Shown piece after piece: positions 42,652 to 51,772 of a DNA stretch of 64,000 nucleotides. Under the pieces are notes generated by a model. The model was given only the letters and a program-made list of their open reading frames with translations, was not told the DNA's origin and searched no databases. Origin of the DNA: PWQG01 sp040882255 (GTDB lineage Bacteria > Pseudomonadota > Gammaproteobacteria > Pseudomonadales > Pseudohongiellaceae); NCBI GenBank assembly GCA_040882255.1, contig JBBEBP010000023.1, forward strand, positions 1-64,000. Reading direction: 5' to 3'. How positions within the stretch are numbered: the first letter of the stretch is position 1; every line of letters begins with the position of its first letter. Made by a program: the position numbers and the translations under genes.

Positions 42652-44961
42652 TCATTCACGCAGAACCAGTGTCTCCAGATCCGGATCAGCGGCGATTTCC
42701 TCTTCCGTGAACGGCAACCGCAGCCACTCGCCCCTTGCATAAAGCCGTGTCTGGTCCGCGTAGTGCGGTGAAGCCGGGTCATCGGACTGGGAATAGGTCA
42801 GAATCGCGCGGGGGTCCACCTGCCCCTCTTCATCCCAGCCCACCACCTGGATATAGCTGTTGCCGTGGGCAATGGGCGTGTAGCCGGCCTCCTCCTGCAG
42901 ACCGGCGATGATTACGCTCCACATACCCGCCCAGCCTTCACCACCGGGCACGGCGATGCGCTCGTCACCGTCCAGCGTGTACTGGATGTCACCCAGGCGG
43001 GCATCGAGTGCGATGCCGTGCTCGTCCAGGCGCTGCACGGCCTGCGCCAGCGAGGCCAGCAGGCGGGAGCGCAGCTCTGCGTCCTCTGTATTGAGGCCGC
43101 GGGGTGTGCGCACCGGATCATCGGCATCGAACGGCACCCGGTACAACCCCTCGATGCCTCGGGCCGTGCGCATGAATTCACGCCATACATGACCACCCCG
43201 GCTGTCCGGGGCCATGCGGCGGTCCCACTGTGTAAGCACCTGGCAGGCGGGCGCCACGTCAACCGTTTCCGCCTCTCCGGCGTCGACGGGTCCGTCCAGT
43301 GATTCACACAGCGCCAGAAGATCGTCCAGCAACAACTCGGCGCCGAAGTTGCGGTGACTGAACAGCATGGCCTGCAGGTCTTCCTGACGGATCGCCGCGC
43401 CACTGTCCAGTGCTTCGCGGATAAAACTCAGTCCGGCCCGGGTGCGCAGGGACACGGCACTGCGCTCGCTACCGATGATCGGTGAAAAGCCTTCCAGTGG
43501 CGCCTCGGGGTTGCTCAGCCAGTAACTGCCGTTGGCGTTATGTACGTAGTCGCTGCGGGTCAGCGACGGCATCTGCTGCGGTGGCATCACACCGGGGATG
43601 GCCGAACGGTCGTCCTCGCGCCACTCGCAGTCCGGGTCACTGCCATTCAGCACGACGACCTGATCCGGGAGTCCGGCGGGGGCCGCGTTACAGCGCTCCA
43701 GCAAGGCTGCATCCACATTGGGCACAGCGCTCAGATCGGCGTACAGGGCATCCCCGTGACGGTCCGCGGCCACGGTGTTGACCCACGACACGCCCTGCAG
43801 GGCCAACGCCTCTTCCAGCCCGGCCACCGAGGTGGCCTTGTTGATGGCATCGTAGGTCTCGGCCTGCCGGGTGTTGTAGAGGTTGGCATCGCGGATGGCG
43901 AAGGCGGTCTCCCCGGTCCAGGGCAGTTGCTCGGAGCGCACCACCGGTCCGTAATGGGTCATGTAGACCGTGTGCTCGACCGGTTCGGCGTCTCCGGCCA
44001 CCGGAATGTTGACCTCCACCGCTTCGATATCGCGGTACCCGTCACCGTAGCGGTACTGCATGGGATCATCGGGGTTCAGGGTCAGCGCATAGAAGGTCGA
44101 GCGCAGGCCGGTGGACACCGTGTGGCTCCAGGCGACGTCGTGGTTGAAACCGATGGCCACCCGGCTGGTCGTGTACAGGCTGACGCCCATCACATCCACC
44201 TCGCCCGGTATGGTGGTATGGATCATATGGAAGCGAGACGAGCCCTGCCAGGGATAATGGGGATTGCCCAGCAGCAGACCGCTTCCCGATGCGGTGACAT
44301 CGGCGCCCATTCCAACTGCATTGCTGCCGTAGGCGGCCGGTGCACTGAAATCGGTATCCAGGCGGGCCACCGGTTCGCCGGGCGGCGCTGCACTGGCCAC
44401 CTCACGGATGAAACGGCCCAGTCCGTAGCGAATGCCGACGCCGATGTTGAGACGCTCCACGTCGTTCTCATCCAGGGTACGCACCCAGGACTGCTCCGCG
44501 CAGGCGGCGGGCAGATTGCTGCCATGGTCGCTCACGTAGCGGTTGTAACCCGCCACATAGCCGGCCGCAAAGTCACGGCTGCGCTGGCTCTGTTCCGCGC
44601 GGTAATAGGCCAGCATGTCCTCGTCCAGTATGGCGCGGTGGAAGGCATCACTGGCCCGGTGTTCCGGCGAGTCCCCGAAATAACGGGTCAGCTCGCCATT
44701 GACCATGACCACATCGCGGGCCATCGTGCAGATGGCATCATTGGCGGTGGCCCAGGCGAAGCCGTACCCGAGGCTGCCCCAGTCATCGGCATCCACATGC
44801 GGAATACCGTAGCCGGTCCAGCGGATGCGGGTATCGTACTCCCACGCTTCCTCCGCCACTCCTTCCGGCACATCGGTCGCGGGCCTCTCCGCCGGTTCAG
44901 TGCAGCCGCTCACGGCGAGGGCCAGAACGACACCCCCTGAGAAGAATCGATATCGTTGCAT
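42652..44961 (-). CDS. Penicillin/AHL acylase family lipoprotein
   Basis: A 769-residue Ntn-hydrolase precursor. The N-terminus has a lipobox (LALAVSGC, Cys20) with Thr at +2, predicting an outer-membrane lipoprotein. The catalytic serine follows glycine in AAYGSNAVGMG (near residue 217), where autoproteolysis would separate alpha and beta subunits. GSGLLLGNPHYPW and WSHTVSTGLRSTFY follow as in acyl-homoserine-lactone acylases. It cleaves N-acyl amides; AHLs are one possibility. It is the first gene of the operon with the serine hydrolase and KAS III. Confidence 0.88.
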   Translation of the reverse strand: MQRYRFFSGGVVLALAVSGCTEPAERPATDVPEGVAEEAWEYDTRIRWTGYGIPHVDADDWGSLGYGFAWATANDAICTMARDVVMVNGELTRYFGDSPEHRASDAFHRAILDEDMLAYYRAEQSQRSRDFAAGYVAGYNRYVSDHGSNLPAACAEQSWVRTLDENDVERLNIGVGIRYGLGRFIREVASAAPPGEPVARLDTDFSAPAAYGSNAVGMGADVTASGSGLLLGNPHYPWQGSSRFHMIHTTIPGEVDVMGVSLYTTSRVAIGFNHDVAWSHTVSTGLRSTFYALTLNPDDPMQYRYGDGYRDIEAVEVNIPVAGDAEPVEHTVYMTHYGPVVRSEQLPWTGETAFAIRDANLYNTRQAETYDAINKATSVAGLEEALALQGVSWVNTVAADRHGDALYADLSAVPNVDAALLERCNAAPAGLPDQVVVLNGSDPDCEWREDDRSAIPGVMPPQQMPSLTRSDYVHNANGSYWLSNPEAPLEGFSPIIGSERSAVSLRTRAGLSFIREALDSGAAIRQEDLQAMLFSHRNFGAELLLDDLLALCESLDGPVDAGEAETVDVAPACQVLTQWDRRMAPDSRGGHVWREFMRTARGIEGLYRVPFDADDPVRTPRGLNTEDAELRSRLLASLAQAVQRLDEHGIALDARLGDIQYTLDGDERIAVPGGEGWAGMWSVIIAGLQEEAGYTPIAHGNSYIQVVGWDEEGQVDPRAILTYSQSDDPASPHYADQTRLYARGEWLRLPFTEEEIAADPDLETLVLRE

Positions 44962-45063
44962 GGGGCACCTCGAATGGTATTGTTGTTATGGAATGTACTG
45001 TAAAGCAGAATAAGCTGCACATGACGGTCTGTCAAAGCAGTGCGGAGCGTCAGGAGGTCACGC

Positions 45064-45168
45064 ATGACGACACACGAGGTATTCAATCAGCCGCCTGCGC
45101 TGGAGCCGGTCAACCTCTTCAGTGCCGACCAGTGTCTGCAGACGGTACGGGACCGTCACCTGCCGTGA
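45064..45168 (+). pseudogene. Remnant of an AidB-type acyl-CoA dehydrogenase (5' end only)
   Basis: A 34-codon frame beginning MTTHEVFNQPPALEPVNLFS, which matches the N-terminus I know from isovaleryl-CoA dehydrogenase/AidB-type proteins (about 550 residues). It keeps a good ribosome-binding site (AGGAGG, seven bases upstream) and then stops at TGA 45166-45168 within GC-rich hairpins. The rest of the gene is absent. I interpret it as a deletion remnant. It could still be translated into a short peptide. Confidence 0.6.
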
Positions 45169-45175
45169 CGGTCGC

Positions 45176-45751
45176 TTACTCCGTGCGCTCGTAGTGCCCC
45201 ATCAACATGCCGGCGCCGATGACGTGGTCCTCGATCTCGGCCAGCAGTTCAGTCTTGCCCAGGCCGGATTCCAGATCCAGCGCCGTATCCAGGGCATAGA
45301 CCCAGAAATGGTAGGCGTGCAGCTCACCGTCAGCCGGCGGACGCGGCCCGAAATAGCCGGTGCCTCCCACCCCGTTGACGCCATTGATGGTGCCAGCCAG
45401 CTCCTCCGGTTCGCTGACCTGCTCGTCCCTGCTCATCCCTTCCGGCAGTTCGTCCGCCGTGACCGGAATGTTGTAGACCACCCAATGCACGAACGGCTCG
45501 GGCGTTGGCGCGATCGGATCATCCATGACCAGCGCCAGTTGCTCCGTGCCCTCGGGCAGCTCGCCCCAGACGATCTGCGGCGACACGTTGTCCCCGTATG
45601 CGGTGTGCATCAACGGCACCGTACCGTGATTGTCAAAGGCGGAGCTGGTCACCTCGACCGGCTCGGGCTGCTGGGCCAGTGCCATACCGGCCGCGAATAT
45701 CGAGAATGTCAGGCTGGAGCTGATCGCCAGCCGGTGCAATATCCTGTTCAT
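45176..45751 (-). CDS. Exported YbhB/YbcL-type PEBP protein
   Basis: A 191-residue phosphatidylethanolamine-binding/Raf-kinase-inhibitor-like protein with a signal peptide (to about residue 26, GMALAQQ). Family segments are NVSPQIVWGELPEGT, ALVMDDPIAP, FVHWVVYNIP and the late GTGYFGPRPPADG, HAYHFWVYALD. Bacterial members are small-molecule or ligand-binding proteins of unclear role. Start 45751 has GGAG at spacing 6. It is divergent from the hybrid kinase gene over 193 bp, where a hairpin CGCATTC/GAATGCG lies at 45796-45814. Confidence 0.88.
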   Translation of the reverse strand: MNRILHRLAISSSLTFSIFAAGMALAQQPEPVEVTSSAFDNHGTVPLMHTAYGDNVSPQIVWGELPEGTEQLALVMDDPIAPTPEPFVHWVVYNIPVTADELPEGMSRDEQVSEPEELAGTINGVNGVGGTGYFGPRPPADGELHAYHFWVYALDTALDLESGLGKTELLAEIEDHVIGAGMLMGHYERTE

Positions 45752-45944
45752 GACGTACTCCTTGTGGTCGATACGTTTTCCAGCACCCATCTTACCGCAT
45801 TCTCCCGGAATGCGTATTGCTGACAGTGACTACCGGGGAGCTGTACATGGAGTGCGTTCCTGTATCATAGTGCCAGGATGCGGATTCCTGTCCGGGCCCG
45901 TCAAATGGCCAGGCGTAGTGGGCCGCAGAGTCGGGAGAAAGAAA

Positions 45945-47651
45945 ATGGAATATTGGCGCGAGCGCATTCTGCAGAGCACGCTCTGGATATCCCTGCTGCT
46001 GGCCACCATCGCCTATGTACCGGGAGTATGGGCTGCCCTCAACAGTGGCCTGGGCTGGCTGGTGGCGATCGATACCGCCGCCTGGGCCGGCATTCTGATA
46101 CTGGCACTCTGGCACTCGCTGGCATTCACCATCCGTGCCCTGTTGTTCCTCACATCCTGGTTCATTTTTGCCCTGCTACTCCTGTGGCTGCTGGGCCCCA
46201 TGGGCGCCGGCACTCTCTGGTTGCTGGCCGTACCCATCCTTGCCGCGCTGTTCTTCGGTTACCGCGGCGCATTGGGCGGCGCGGGCCTGCTGGTGGTGGT
46301 CACGGTCGTGTTCTATTTCCTGTTGCCACTGCGTCAGTCCATGACCTATATGCCACAACAGGACATGACCTACGATGCGGTGTCCTGGCTTGCTTCGGCC
46401 GGTACACTGCTGTTCCTCGCCCTGCTGCTGTCCCAGGCCCTGGCGGAACTGCTGCGGCGTCTGGACGACACACTGCAGGCACTGGATCACTCCAACCAGC
46501 GACTGAAGCGGATCATGGAAGAGCGCGAAATGCTGCAGGACCGCATCCTGCAAGATCAGAAACAGAGTGCACTGGGGACCTTGTCCGCCGGCATTGCTCA
46601 CGACTTCAACAATCTGTTGGTACCCATCCTCATGGCCAGCGAACAGGCCCGCGAGGACGCACCGGATGAAAGCCGGCAAAGTCGCCATCTGGATGCCGTC
46701 ATCCATTCTGCGGAACGGGCCCGGCTACTGGTGCGGCGCATTCTCGATTACAGCCTGGACAAGAAGGATGCCGAATACCACCCGGTGCGCATCGAGCCGG
46801 TATTGCGCGAAGCGGCCGGTCTGCTGCGCAGCTCCGCCCCCGCGTCGATCGAGTTCCGCTATGACATCAGGGACGCCGGGGCCACCGCCATAGCCGACGC
46901 CGGCAAGGTACACCAGATTCTGATGAACCTGGGCACCAATGCCAGTCTGGCGATGCCGGACGGTGGCTGTCTGAGCTGGCACCTGCATGGCCCGGACGCA
47001 GACCACCAGATCCGGATCGATGTCTGTGACACCGGTACGGGCATTCCGGCGGACGTGCAATCCCGTATCTTCGATCCGTTCTTTACCACCCGGCGACCAG
47101 GCAGCGGTACGGGGCTGGGACTGTCGATCGTGCATCGACTGGTCACTGCGATGAACGGACGCGTCGAGGTGGAATCGGATGGAGAAAGCGGCAGTTGCTT
47201 TTATGTCTATCTGCCGGCCGCCAGCAGCGTGGCACCGGCAACAGCCCGCATGGCGCCCGGTCCCGCCGATGATACGGAGCAGATGCCGGGACGTATCCTG
47301 GTGGTAGACGATGAGGAACTGGTCCGTGGCACCCTGGTCATGACCCTGACCCATCTGGGTTACACGGTGGAGGGGGCCAGCACACCGGAGTCCGCGCTCC
47401 GGCAGCTGCACGAATCACCGCAGCGCTACCAGCTGGTGCTCACCGACCTGGCCATGCCGGGCATGAACGGCATACTGCTGGTGGAGCGCATACGTCAGCT
47501 ACTCCCCTCGTTGCCCGTGGTGATGCTGTCCGGTCATTTCACGGACGAGGATCGGCAGGCATTGCGACAGCTGGACGTGACAAGTCTGCTGGGCAAGCCG
47601 TTCAGTCGTGCCGAACTGGCCGAGGCGGTGCAGAAGGCCCTGGCGCCGTGA
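45945..47651 (+). CDS. Hybrid sensor histidine kinase
   Basis: A 568-residue membrane protein: about five hydrophobic helices in residues 10-165 with no large periplasmic loop, a coiled linker, a HisKA-type dimerisation region with phospho-His in GIAHDFNNLL (near residue 218), a HATPase domain (NLGTNASLAMP, DTGTGIP, GTGLGLSIV), and a C-terminal receiver (VVDDEEL, acceptor Asp in VLTDLAMP, final KPF). The short signal domain suggests it senses a membrane or intracellular cue. No cognate regulator is adjacent. ATG 45945 follows GGGAGA. Confidence 0.9.
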   Translation: MEYWRERILQSTLWISLLLATIAYVPGVWAALNSGLGWLVAIDTAAWAGILILALWHSLAFTIRALLFLTSWFIFALLLLWLLGPMGAGTLWLLAVPILAALFFGYRGALGGAGLLVVVTVVFYFLLPLRQSMTYMPQQDMTYDAVSWLASAGTLLFLALLLSQALAELLRRLDDTLQALDHSNQRLKRIMEEREMLQDRILQDQKQSALGTLSAGIAHDFNNLLVPILMASEQAREDAPDESRQSRHLDAVIHSAERARLLVRRILDYSLDKKDAEYHPVRIEPVLREAAGLLRSSAPASIEFRYDIRDAGATAIADAGKVHQILMNLGTNASLAMPDGGCLSWHLHGPDADHQIRIDVCDTGTGIPADVQSRIFDPFFTTRRPGSGTGLGLSIVHRLVTAMNGRVEVESDGESGSCFYVYLPAASSVAPATARMAPGPADDTEQMPGRILVVDDEELVRGTLVMTLTHLGYTVEGASTPESALRQLHESPQRYQLVLTDLAMPGMNGILLVERIRQLLPSLPVVMLSGHFTDEDRQALRQLDVTSLLGKPFSRAELAEAVQKALAP

Positions 47652-47683
47652 GACGTATCACAGCGCCGGGATACCAGGGAGCC

Positions 47684-48115
47684 TCAGCGGACCGTGACAG
47701 TGATTTCCGGTGACATCACCGGCGGGTTGTGCGGCACGTGCAGGTGGTCACCCAGCACCAGCCGGAGGGTATGTTCGCCGGGCTCCAGTGTCACCGTGGC
47801 CTCGGTCTGACCGCCGCCGAAGTGCATGACGTCACCGCCCAGCGGCTGATCCAGGGCCACTTCGCCCTCATGATCGATCAACAGATGATGATGACCGGTG
47901 TTGTTCTGCTCTACCCCGGCCGGAGCGACGCCCATGCCGGTCAGTCCGAACTGCACGGTAAAGGTTTCCGGGACGACCGCACCATCCTGCGGCGCGACGA
48001 TATAGACAGCCGCCTCTTCCGGAGCTGATGAGCGTTCCATCTGCTGCGCCAGTGCCCAGCCGGACACGGCCAGTGCGGGGATCATTGCGGTGGTGACCAG
48101 GAACTTCCTGAGCAT
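47684..48115 (-). CDS. Exported DUF4399 domain protein
   Basis: A 143-residue protein with a signal peptide (to about residue 24, SGWALAQ). The DUF4399 pattern is clear: VYIVAPQDGAVVPETFTVQFGL, NTGHHHLLID and GEHTLRLVLGDHLHVPHNPPV. The His-rich stretches suggest metal binding, but function is unknown. Start 48115 has GGAGGT upstream. It follows gspN by 46 bp on the same strand and may ride on the secretion operon transcript or have its own promoter. Confidence 0.8.
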   Translation of the reverse strand: MLRKFLVTTAMIPALAVSGWALAQQMERSSAPEEAAVYIVAPQDGAVVPETFTVQFGLTGMGVAPAGVEQNNTGHHHLLIDHEGEVALDQPLGGDVMHFGGGQTEATVTLEPGEHTLRLVLGDHLHVPHNPPVMSPEITVTVR

Positions 48116-48161
48116 GTGTACCTCCAGTATCCGAGTTGAATTGAACCTCATTCTAGCATGG

Positions 48162-48980
48162 TCACCGGGCCACGTATTGGACTGCATCAGCGGCCTCGCG
48201 GGCCGGCCGTCGATGTGCCGTCCACTCCAGTGCACCCGTCCAGTCAATATGAAATTCCCCTCCGCCCTCGGCCCGGGCAATCACCGGCAGCCACCGCATC
48301 AGCGACTCCGGAGTCTGCGTTGTGGTGGTGATCCGGCCACGGGTATGGTAACGGCCCTGCCGATCGATCCCGGACTCGATATCCAGCGTGAGCGGTGTCA
48401 GACTCTCGCCCTGATCGTGGAACTGCAGCGCCAGACCACCCTCATGCGCCGGCTGGCCGCGCATCACGATGACCGGCAGCTCCGTCCATTGTGTGCCATC
48501 ATGGAAAGCAGCGCGGCTCCAGCTCGCCCTGCTCTTCAGCGCGGCGATCCTGCCCTGCTCAATATGCAATGACTCCACCAACAGCACCAGATCACCGCGC
48601 AACCCGAGCGCCAGTGCATCGGCCCAGGCAGCGACGGGCGATTCCGCACTCAGGCCCTCCACCTGTAAACCGCCACCCTTTGCCCGGCAGACAGTACCGG
48701 ACACCTGTTGCTCATGCAGTGCACTATCCATTGACAGACAGAGATTGCCACGCCACAGGGAAGCAGGCTGCACACTCCAGTTCACCCGCCCAAGGGCGAC
48801 ACGCCCGGCCGGTGTGACCACGCTGACGTCATCTGCCGCACCCCGCCAGATCGTACCCGACCATCCACTGGCCGCCACCGGAAGATCCAGCCAGGCCGCC
48901 ACCGGGCCGGCCGGAATCTGCCATGCCGCCACAGAGAACCATGTCAACAGAAAAACCGTTCCCGGCATCCATCGCTTCAT
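48162..48980 (-). CDS. gspN: Type II secretion protein N
   Basis: A 272-residue protein with one N-terminal membrane helix (about residues 5-22) and a periplasmic domain of beta-rich blocks (WSGTIWRGAADDV, GRVALGRVNWSVQP) that matches T2S protein N, an accessory inner-membrane subunit present in some systems. ATG 48980 is favoured by GAGAGG seven bases upstream; a second ATG six codons earlier lacks one. It is the last gsp gene; 37 bp separate it from gspM. Confidence 0.82.
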   Translation of the reverse strand: MKRWMPGTVFLLTWFSVAAWQIPAGPVAAWLDLPVAASGWSGTIWRGAADDVSVVTPAGRVALGRVNWSVQPASLWRGNLCLSMDSALHEQQVSGTVCRAKGGGLQVEGLSAESPVAAWADALALGLRGDLVLLVESLHIEQGRIAALKSRASWSRAAFHDGTQWTELPVIVMRGQPAHEGGLALQFHDQGESLTPLTLDIESGIDRQGRYHTRGRITTTTQTPESLMRWLPVIARAEGGGEFHIDWTGALEWTAHRRPAREAADAVQYVAR

Positions 48981-49017
48981 AGTAACGCCTCTCTCCATCC
49001 CCGGAACCGTTGTCCGG

Positions 49018-49500
49018 TCAACGTGTCACCCGCATTGACAGGTCCACCTGCCCCGACTCATCCGCCGCAGGGGTGAGGGTCAACTGGCTGATGAGCAGAC
49101 CGGTCGACTCCAGCTCTCCCAGCCAACGCAGCACTGACTCGGCCGCCGCACTGCGAATCCGTAGCGATGTACTGACGCCATCAGTGCCGGCCGGCTCCAG
49201 CGCCGTCACGCGCAGCCCGTATTCTCCGGCTGTTCGGTCCAGCAGCGTGGCTACGTTGGCCTCACCGGCGGAGATTTGTCCGTCATCCGCATCCTCCAGC
49301 GCCCGGATCGACGTCACCAGTTCCCGCACTTCAGCCAACTCGCCGAGTGCTGACCGATGACGCACCTCTGAACGTTGCACCGCTTGCTGTAGGGGCGACA
49401 GAACGGCCAGCCAAAGCAGCACCGCCGTGACCAGTACTCCACCAATCAGCAGGGCAAGCTGGTCACGCCGGGACTGGCGCAGGAACCAGGACCGCATCAT
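49018..49500 (-). CDS. gspM: Type II secretion protein M
   Basis: A 160-residue bitopic inner-membrane protein: short cytoplasmic N-terminus, one membrane helix (about residues 18-36, ALLIGGVLVTAVLLWLAVL), then a coiled region and a ferredoxin-like periplasmic domain ending MRVTR. GspM binds GspL and stabilises the platform. The start codon overlaps the gspL stop by four bases (ATGA). Confidence 0.88.
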   Translation of the reverse strand: MMRSWFLRQSRRDQLALLIGGVLVTAVLLWLAVLSPLQQAVQRSEVRHRSALGELAEVRELVTSIRALEDADDGQISAGEANVATLLDRTAGEYGLRVTALEPAGTDGVSTSLRIRSAAAESVLRWLGELESTGLLISQLTLTPAADESGQVDLSMRVTR

Positions 49501-50732
49501 GAGTCACCTCCTATGCGCAGTACGGCGCGTTGCCGGTCTCCCACCGCGCTCATGTTGCCAGGGCGGGCCTGCACGCCCTGCTGCTGCACCTGTTCAGTCA
49601 GAGCCAGAATATCGGCGTTGGAAGGCGCCTCCAGGGTCAGTTGCAACTGATTGCTCCGGGCGTTGAACTCCACCCGTTGGACACGGACATCAGCGGACGC
49701 TTCCAGGGCCGGTGTGACCCGGGATAGCAGCGTCAGTATTCCACTACCGGCGCCATTCCCGGACAGGGTTGCCAGGCGGTTGCGCAACTGACTGGCCGCG
49801 TTCACCAGCATGCCCTGTGGCATGACCTCACGGTATTCGTTCACGATCTGTTGCTCGACCTCTGCCCGGCGCTGTTCGTTGACCCATAACTGCAGACCGC
49901 TCCCGCTCAAGTAGACCAGCAGGGCCGCCGCCACCGCCATGGCCGCGCCTCGCCAGCGCCGCCAGATCCGGGCGTACGGTACGGGCAGGGCCAGACTGCC
50001 CTGACGCAGGTCCAGACAGGGCCCGGACAGGTCAACCGCGTCCCTGTAGGTGCCACGCACCCGCTCCAGGCCGGGTAATTGCCGCTCGGCCGGAGCACAT
50101 TCCCGAAGCTGCTCTTCCAGCCAACGGAGACCTTCATCGCTATCCGCGTACAGTGTGATGCGTTCAGGATATTCAGTAGCCTCTGCAAAGAGCCGCGACA
50201 ACACTTCCGCCATCATGGCGGCGTCGGTGGTCAGGGCCAGCTGCTCCGAATACCGCACATGGACACGCTCGTGTTCGTCGAGCAGGCAACTCCACAACTG
50301 CTCTGATCCGCGCAGCAACTGCGCCTCGTGCATTGCATGATGGACAGTCACACCGGCCGACTCCAGCGTATCCAGTTCCGATGACAGTGCCGCATGATCC
50401 ACACAGGCCACGGTGACCGCATGCTCGCCTGGCGTAGCGGTGGCCACATGAACCGACTCCACATCGGCAGCCAGGTCCTGCTCCAGCTGAAAAGGCAGCA
50501 GCCGCGCCAGATGCCTGCGCTCGGCCGGAGTGAATGACACACGGCGGAGCACCACGGACTCGCCACGGACCAGCCACAGCACGCGCGCTTCGTCCCCCCG
50601 AAGCTCTTCACGAAGTGCATCCACCGAATCATTCCTGACCGGACCCGCCGCAAGGCCTGCGTCATCGACACGGAACCATTGTAGCGTTCCGAACTGCCCG
50701 TTTCCGGCATCTCTGACCAGAACACTGTCCAT
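49497..50732 (-). CDS. gspL: Type II secretion protein L
   Basis: A 411-residue protein with a cytoplasmic actin-like domain (about residues 1-255, including LPFQLEQDLAADVESVHVA), one membrane helix (about 265-285) and a periplasmic ferredoxin-like domain. The cytoplasmic part recruits the GspE ATPase. Start at ATG 50732 is supported by GGAG seven bases upstream; an in-frame ATG five codons earlier overlaps the gspK stop. The gspM start overlaps its stop codon. Confidence 0.88.
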   Translation of the reverse strand: MDSVLVRDAGNGQFGTLQWFRVDDAGLAAGPVRNDSVDALREELRGDEARVLWLVRGESVVLRRVSFTPAERRHLARLLPFQLEQDLAADVESVHVATATPGEHAVTVACVDHAALSSELDTLESAGVTVHHAMHEAQLLRGSEQLWSCLLDEHERVHVRYSEQLALTTDAAMMAEVLSRLFAEATEYPERITLYADSDEGLRWLEEQLRECAPAERQLPGLERVRGTYRDAVDLSGPCLDLRQGSLALPVPYARIWRRWRGAAMAVAAALLVYLSGSGLQLWVNEQRRAEVEQQIVNEYREVMPQGMLVNAASQLRNRLATLSGNGAGSGILTLLSRVTPALEASADVRVQRVEFNARSNQLQLTLEAPSNADILALTEQVQQQGVQARPGNMSAVGDRQRAVLRIGGDS

Positions 50733-50743
50733 ATTCCTGCTCC

Positions 50744-51772
50744 TCACAGTACGCTGTACCGCCGCCGTATAGTACTTACACCACCGTCGTGACGGTGAAG
50801 AAGACTTCTGGCGCCCGTTGAAACCCCACCTTCCAGCACTTCACCGTCCAGCAGGAAATGACTGCTGCCCGTACTGTAGTGATCCGTGGTGCCTTGCTGC
50901 CGGCCGATGTCCAGAGGCGCCACCAGTTCATGGGCCAGGAAATCCGCCAGCGACGGGAAGGGCTGACGTTCACGGTCCTGCAGCAGACCCTGCACCTGCG
51001 ACGCCTCCAGGGGTTCCAGCGTGTCCAGGGCGTTAAAGGTGCGCAGCAAACGGGCGTCCATGGTGTTGACATTCAATGGTGTGGCCTGCGGCAGCGCCAC
51101 CAGGCAGGGCCGCAGCCGCTCGTATAGCGCCGGGGTGACGTGCCGCACCATGCGCAGTTCCGAGACGCTGCGGAAGTGAGCGTCCGACGGTTCATAGGCC
51201 GGTTCACCGCCGCCGTAATAGACCGCCTCCGCACCGCCCGCGCCGGTGGAGGTCTGATCGGCATCCAGCCAGTCGATCACCGCCTCGGTGAGCAGCACGG
51301 CATCGTATTCACTCACCGGGTGATCCTCGAAGGTCTGTAACAGGCGGATGAAATGCCGCTGCATCGGCGTGAAACGGATGGCAGGAGAGGCACCCGTGTC
51401 ATTGATCCACTGAGTGGTCTGCGCCAGGCTGTTGAGATTGATACGCCCCTGTGCGTCCTGAATCGCCATGCGCAAGATCCCCTCGTCAATGGCCAATGGC
51501 GGCAGTGCCCGGGCCCAGGCCTCGCCGGAATGATCCACATCGCCGTCCAGCCCATCCTGTTCCAGTACCACCGCCGCCAGCGACTCGGCGCCTTCCAGGT
51601 AGTGCTGGTAACGGGTCACCAGCAAGCGGTTCTCGATCTGCGTGGCGGCGACCAGGAACTGACCGGAAAAGCGCACCGCCAGGGTGCTCACCAGGGCCAC
51701 CACCACCATGGCCAGCACCAGGGCGCTGCCACGATCACCGGCCCGGCAGGATGAACAGTCGTTGCAATTCAC
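50744..51772 (-). CDS. gspK: Type II secretion minor pseudopilin K
   Basis: A 342-residue pseudopilin. The prepilin leader ends DRG before SALVLAMVVVALVSTLAV, and as in other GspK proteins the usual Glu at +5 is missing, fitting its place at the pseudopilus tip. The large alpha domain includes INLNSL and DWLDADQ calcium-site segments. Prepilin peptidase must be supplied elsewhere, since no gspO/pilD is in the window. It overlaps gspJ by 38 bp. Confidence 0.9.
   Translation of the reverse strand: MNCNDCSSCRAGDRGSALVLAMVVVALVSTLAVRFSGQFLVAATQIENRLLVTRYQHYLEGAESLAAVVLEQDGLDGDVDHSGEAWARALPPLAIDEGILRMAIQDAQGRINLNSLAQTTQWINDTGASPAIRFTPMQRHFIRLLQTFEDHPVSEYDAVLLTEAVIDWLDADQTSTGAGGAEAVYYGGGEPAYEPSDAHFRSVSELRMVRHVTPALYERLRPCLVALPQATPLNVNTMDARLLRTFNALDTLEPLEASQVQGLLQDRERQPFPSLADFLAHELVAPLDIGRQQGTTDHYSTGSSHFLLDGEVLEGGVSTGARSLLHRHDGGVSTIRRRYSVL

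Noticed and set aside
43540..44940. 466-codon open frame opposite the acylase gene
   Set aside because: Antisense artefact; the sense protein has a lipobox and the catalytic Gly-Ser site.
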